Made by a program: the position numbers and the translations under genes
Shown here: positions 4,970-6,381 of the stretch, piece by piece
Numbering within the stretch: position 1 is the stretch's first letter
Layout of the letters: each line of letters opens with the position of its first letter
NCBI GenBank assembly: GCA_038204505.1
Contig: JBBRCV010000286.1
Location: 1-6,381 of the forward strand
DNA from: Timaviella sp038204505
Lineage (GTDB): Bacteria > Cyanobacteriota > Cyanobacteriia > Elainellales > Elainellaceae
DNA: 6,381 nucleotides
Direction of reading: 5' to 3'
The notes under the pieces: generated by a model
What the model was told of the DNA's origin: nothing
Database searches by the model: none
What the model saw: only the letters and a program-made list of their open reading frames with translations

Positions 4970-5587
4970 AGAGACAAACGGTTTGGAAAATTGTGTTCCC
5001 TACATCAGTAGAGGAACCGGAGCTGACTATCTTTATCAATGGGCTGTGTCGCTGCTTGACCAACTTTGATAATCCTACCTACAAACTTGCAATATAAATA
5101 CTGTGGAATGATGTTTGCCTGATGGCGCTTGAATAAAAGGCTTTGTGCGATCGGCATGTAAACATCATCAATGTGTCTCCGCCACTCATTAAGCTATCAC
5201 GACGTTGTGATTTGAGACCGTATCTGCTCAAGATTTAATCAAAATCCTCATCATTCTATTCAAACCATGACACAGTTTTAGAAATTTAAGGAATATCGAA
5301 GGGCAGATACTGGTGTAGATGCAGTTTTAGTAAATGAAGTTTTAATTTAAAGCCCTGATGAGATGCTCAGTGAAAAGCCAGCCTTTACATAGGCTGGCTC
5401 GACTCGCTGTGTTGGAAGGAGATACTCGGTGCTAGTGATTGCCCTAACCTTTGGTGTAAATGAATTTGCATCACACTAAATGGATCAGGAACAAATTGTA
5501 GACCTTGTAAAAAAATTTAACATTAAAGAACTGAATCCGCAATGTTTCGTTACATTCTCCAGATATTTTTTGACAGGCGATCGCGTC
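4970..5587. other. Long intergenic region upstream of rbp and downstream of smpB
   Basis: No convincing gene lies in these ~620 bp. The region should hold the rbp promoter and leader on the minus strand, but I could not fix a convincing -35/-10 pair. Visible structure includes a long imperfect hairpin (5108-5116 with 5160-5168, 9 bp, plus inner GCC/GGC at 5117-5119 and 5153-5155). There is also a 16-bp imperfect palindrome, ATCAC-GACGTT-GTGAT (5196-5211), and a terminator-like hairpin (5376-5399). On the plus strand, AAGGAG (5416-5421) sits before a 16-codon frame starting with GTG (5429-5479). No tRNA or known small RNA was recognised. Confidence 0.5.
5372..5399 (-). terminator. Intrinsic terminator, probably ending the smpB transcript
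   Basis: AGCCAGCCT (5376-5384) and AGGCTGGCT (5391-5399) form a perfect 9-bp GC-rich stem with a 6-nt loop. On the minus strand the stem runs directly into UUUU (complement of 5374-5377, overlapping the stem's last base), the intrinsic-terminator form. It lies about 190 nt past the smpB stop, so smpB would carry a long 3' untranslated region, or an unseen small RNA is made there. There is no T-run on the plus strand. Confidence 0.6.
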
Positions 5588-6052
5588 TTAGTTATTTTTC
5601 ATGACGCGCTGAATCTCGCGGGTTTCTTGTTTGCGCTTGAGATCTTCTCGCTTGTCGTGGAGTTTTTTACCTCTGACGAGGGCGATCGTCAGCTTGACCC
5701 AGCCGCGTTTGAGGTACATTTTGAGCGGCACGACTGTTAGACCTTGCTGATCTACCTGGCTAGATAGCTTGCTGATTTCTTTGCTGTGTAAGAGGAGTCT
5801 GCGGGTGCGGAGGGGTTCGTGGTTAAAGACTTGGCTAGCGGTTTGGTGGGGGGAAATATGGACGTTGTGAAGCCACGCCTCGCCTTTACGGATGAGAGCG
5901 TAGCCATCGCGTAGGTTGGCTTTGCCATGGCGAATTGATTTGACCTCGGTGCCTCGCAGTTCAACCCCAGCTTCGTAAGTTTCGAGGATTTCATAAAGAA
6001 ATCGGGCTTGACGGTTGTCCGCCACTATTTTGAATCCATCGTCATCGCTCAT
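5588..6052 (-). CDS. smpB: SsrA-binding protein SmpB
   Basis: SmpB binds the tRNA-like end of tmRNA and carries it to ribosomes stalled on mRNA without a stop codon, where trans-translation tags the nascent chain for proteolysis and frees the ribosome. At 154 residues it has the normal length. Family signatures run in order: KIVADNRQARFLYEI near the N-terminus, the oligonucleotide-binding core GVELRGTEVKSIRHGKANLR with DGYALI, HEPLRTRRLLLH, VPLKMYLKRGWVKLTIALVRGKK, and the basic tail KREDLKRK that enters the mRNA channel of the empty ribosome. The ATG at 6052 has a good Shine-Dalgarno (GAAAGG, 6 nt upstream). The gene lies 97 bp downstream of the YciI-like gene in the same direction. The tmRNA gene is not in this window. 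The very end (VMKNN) is short after the basic tail, within normal variation. Confidence 0.96.
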   Translation of the reverse strand: MSDDDGFKIVADNRQARFLYEILETYEAGVELRGTEVKSIRHGKANLRDGYALIRKGEAWLHNVHISPHQTASQVFNHEPLRTRRLLLHSKEISKLSSQVDQQGLTVVPLKMYLKRGWVKLTIALVRGKKLHDKREDLKRKQETREIQRVMKNN

Positions 6053-6078
6053 GCTCTACCTTTCGTCCTTTCAACGGT

Positions 6079-6104
6079 CTTTACTTAAAAACTTTACTTA
6101 AAAA
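6079..6104. repeat. Perfect 13-bp tandem repeat upstream of smpB
   Basis: CTTTACTTAAAAA occurs twice with no spacer (6079-6091 and 6092-6104). On the minus strand this reads TTTTTAAGTAAAG twice, ending 27 nt before the smpB start codon. It may be a slippage duplication in an AT-rich promoter or leader, or a paired protein site. No clear -35/-10 pair could be fixed around it. Confidence 0.7.
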
Positions 6105-6149
6105 ACGCTTGTTCTTAAACAGTCGCTAATAGTCTTAATTTTAAGGGGT

Positions 6150-6381
6150 TTATTCGATAACGATGCACCATTCGTGCAGCTCATACTCAACACAGCCGTT
6201 ACTGATGAGGGGATCTTGGGCGGCGATCGCCTTTGCTTCGGCTAGGCTGGCGGCTTGAAATAACAGCATTCCGCCGCCAAATTCTTTCCAATATCCAGTT
6301 TTCGCTTGATGCCCCTTCGCAATTAAGTTCCTAACATAGTCTTTATGAGCGGGCACAAACTGGTCAAAAATCGGTTTGTTG
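6150..6381 (-). CDS. YciI-like protein (YCII-related domain), N-terminus outside window
   Basis: The visible 76 residues are the C-terminal part of a YciI-like alpha-beta barrel protein. The frame is open up to the window edge (NKPIFDQFVPAHKDYVRN...), so the GTG at 6354-6356 is probably internal rather than the start. Family features are AHKDYVRNLIAKG with the conserved His, the GGGMLLFQAASLAEAKAIAAQDPLI core with the conserved Asp-Pro, and the closing strand VEYELHEWCIVIE. YciI proteins are small, usually about 90-100 residues, with a predicted His/Asp active site but no settled reaction; some act in dechlorination or ring-cleavage pathways. Only the gene order with smpB is visible here, and it gives no functional clue. 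About 10-20 residues are probably missing at the N-terminus. Confidence 0.82.
   Translation of the reverse strand, partial: NKPIFDQFVPAHKDYVRNLIAKGHQAKTGYWKEFGGGMLLFQAASLAEAKAIAAQDPLISNGCVEYELHEWCIVIE

Larger units (their letters stand above)
368..6230. repeat. HIP1 octamers (GCGATCGC), 13 dispersed copies
   Basis: Perfect copies start at 368, 614, 1279, 1429, 1549, 1808, 2275, 2438, 2597, 3092, 4588, 5577 and 6223. HIP1 is the highly iterated palindrome of many cyanobacterial genomes. Most copies lie inside genes, including the antitoxin, methyltransferase, kinase, rbp and YciI-like genes. The one at 368 lies between the candidate attC site and the toxin-antitoxin genes, and the one at 5577 lies just past smpB. 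The gap from 3100 to 4587 has none, although near matches occur there. Confidence 0.95.

Noticed and set aside
4579..5069. Two plus-strand frames of 130 and 96 codons across the rbp gene.
   Set aside because: They are antisense to a clear RRM protein, have low-complexity serine/leucine composition, and show no motif.
5196..5211. A CRP-type or NtcA-type binding site.
   Set aside because: The half-sites are in the order TCAC-N6-GTGA, the reverse of the CRP consensus, and there is no GTA-N8-TAC for NtcA.
5267..5350. ATG ACA CAG TTT TAG followed by 22 in-frame sense codons to TAA, resembling a small gene with an early nonsense codon.
   Set aside because: At 28 codons it is too short, has no recognised homologue, and chance explains it.

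Overview
The window looks like the chromosome of a cyanobacterium. Thirteen perfect copies of the octamer GCGATCGC (HIP1) occur in 6.4 kb, where about 0.1 would be expected by chance. The genes agree with this: an RRM-type RNA-binding protein of the cyanobacterial Rbp family, a hybrid histidine kinase whose GAF domain resembles cyanobacteriochromes, and a DUF433/DUF5615 toxin-antitoxin pair. I cannot name the genus.

Layout. (1) Positions 1-448 hold the 3' end of an unrecognised gene (stop at 128). It is followed by an imperfect inverted repeat (196-284) that has the design of an integron attC site, and then by a promoter with an overlapping palindrome. (2) Positions 449-983 hold a two-gene toxin-antitoxin operon: a DUF433 antitoxin overlapping by 17 nt a DUF5615 PIN-like toxin, closed by a probable terminator. 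(3) Positions 1029-1979 on the minus strand encode a class I SAM-dependent methyltransferase with a good sigma70-like promoter (2031-2059). (4) Positions 2159-4312 on the plus strand encode a hybrid sensor histidine kinase: unknown N-terminus, GAF, HisKA, HATPase_c, receiver. The kinase core is intact. The receiver has lost its phospho-acceptor Asp (now Asn) and its conserved Lys (now Gln). (5) A strong hairpin at 4328-4377 separates this gene from the convergent RRM protein gene (4488-4946, minus). That gene has its Shine-Dalgarno sequence inside a small hairpin and about 640 bp of mostly gene-free DNA upstream. (6) Positions 5588-6052 (minus) encode SmpB, the tmRNA partner. (7) Positions 6150-6381 (minus) hold a YciI-like protein cut by the window edge.

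How the genes relate. Only the toxin-antitoxin pair is clearly an operon. The YciI-like gene and smpB run in the same direction 97 bp apart and may be co-transcribed, but a perfect 13-bp tandem repeat sits between them. The kinase has no response-regulator gene beside it. The most noteworthy signals are the candidate attC site next to the toxin-antitoxin pair, the histidine kinase that combines a cyanobacteriochrome-like cysteine with a degenerate receiver, and the possible RNA switch at the rbp start. I do not see a clear multi-gene system that is new. No promoter assignment here has been tested, and all family calls rest on motif recognition alone.
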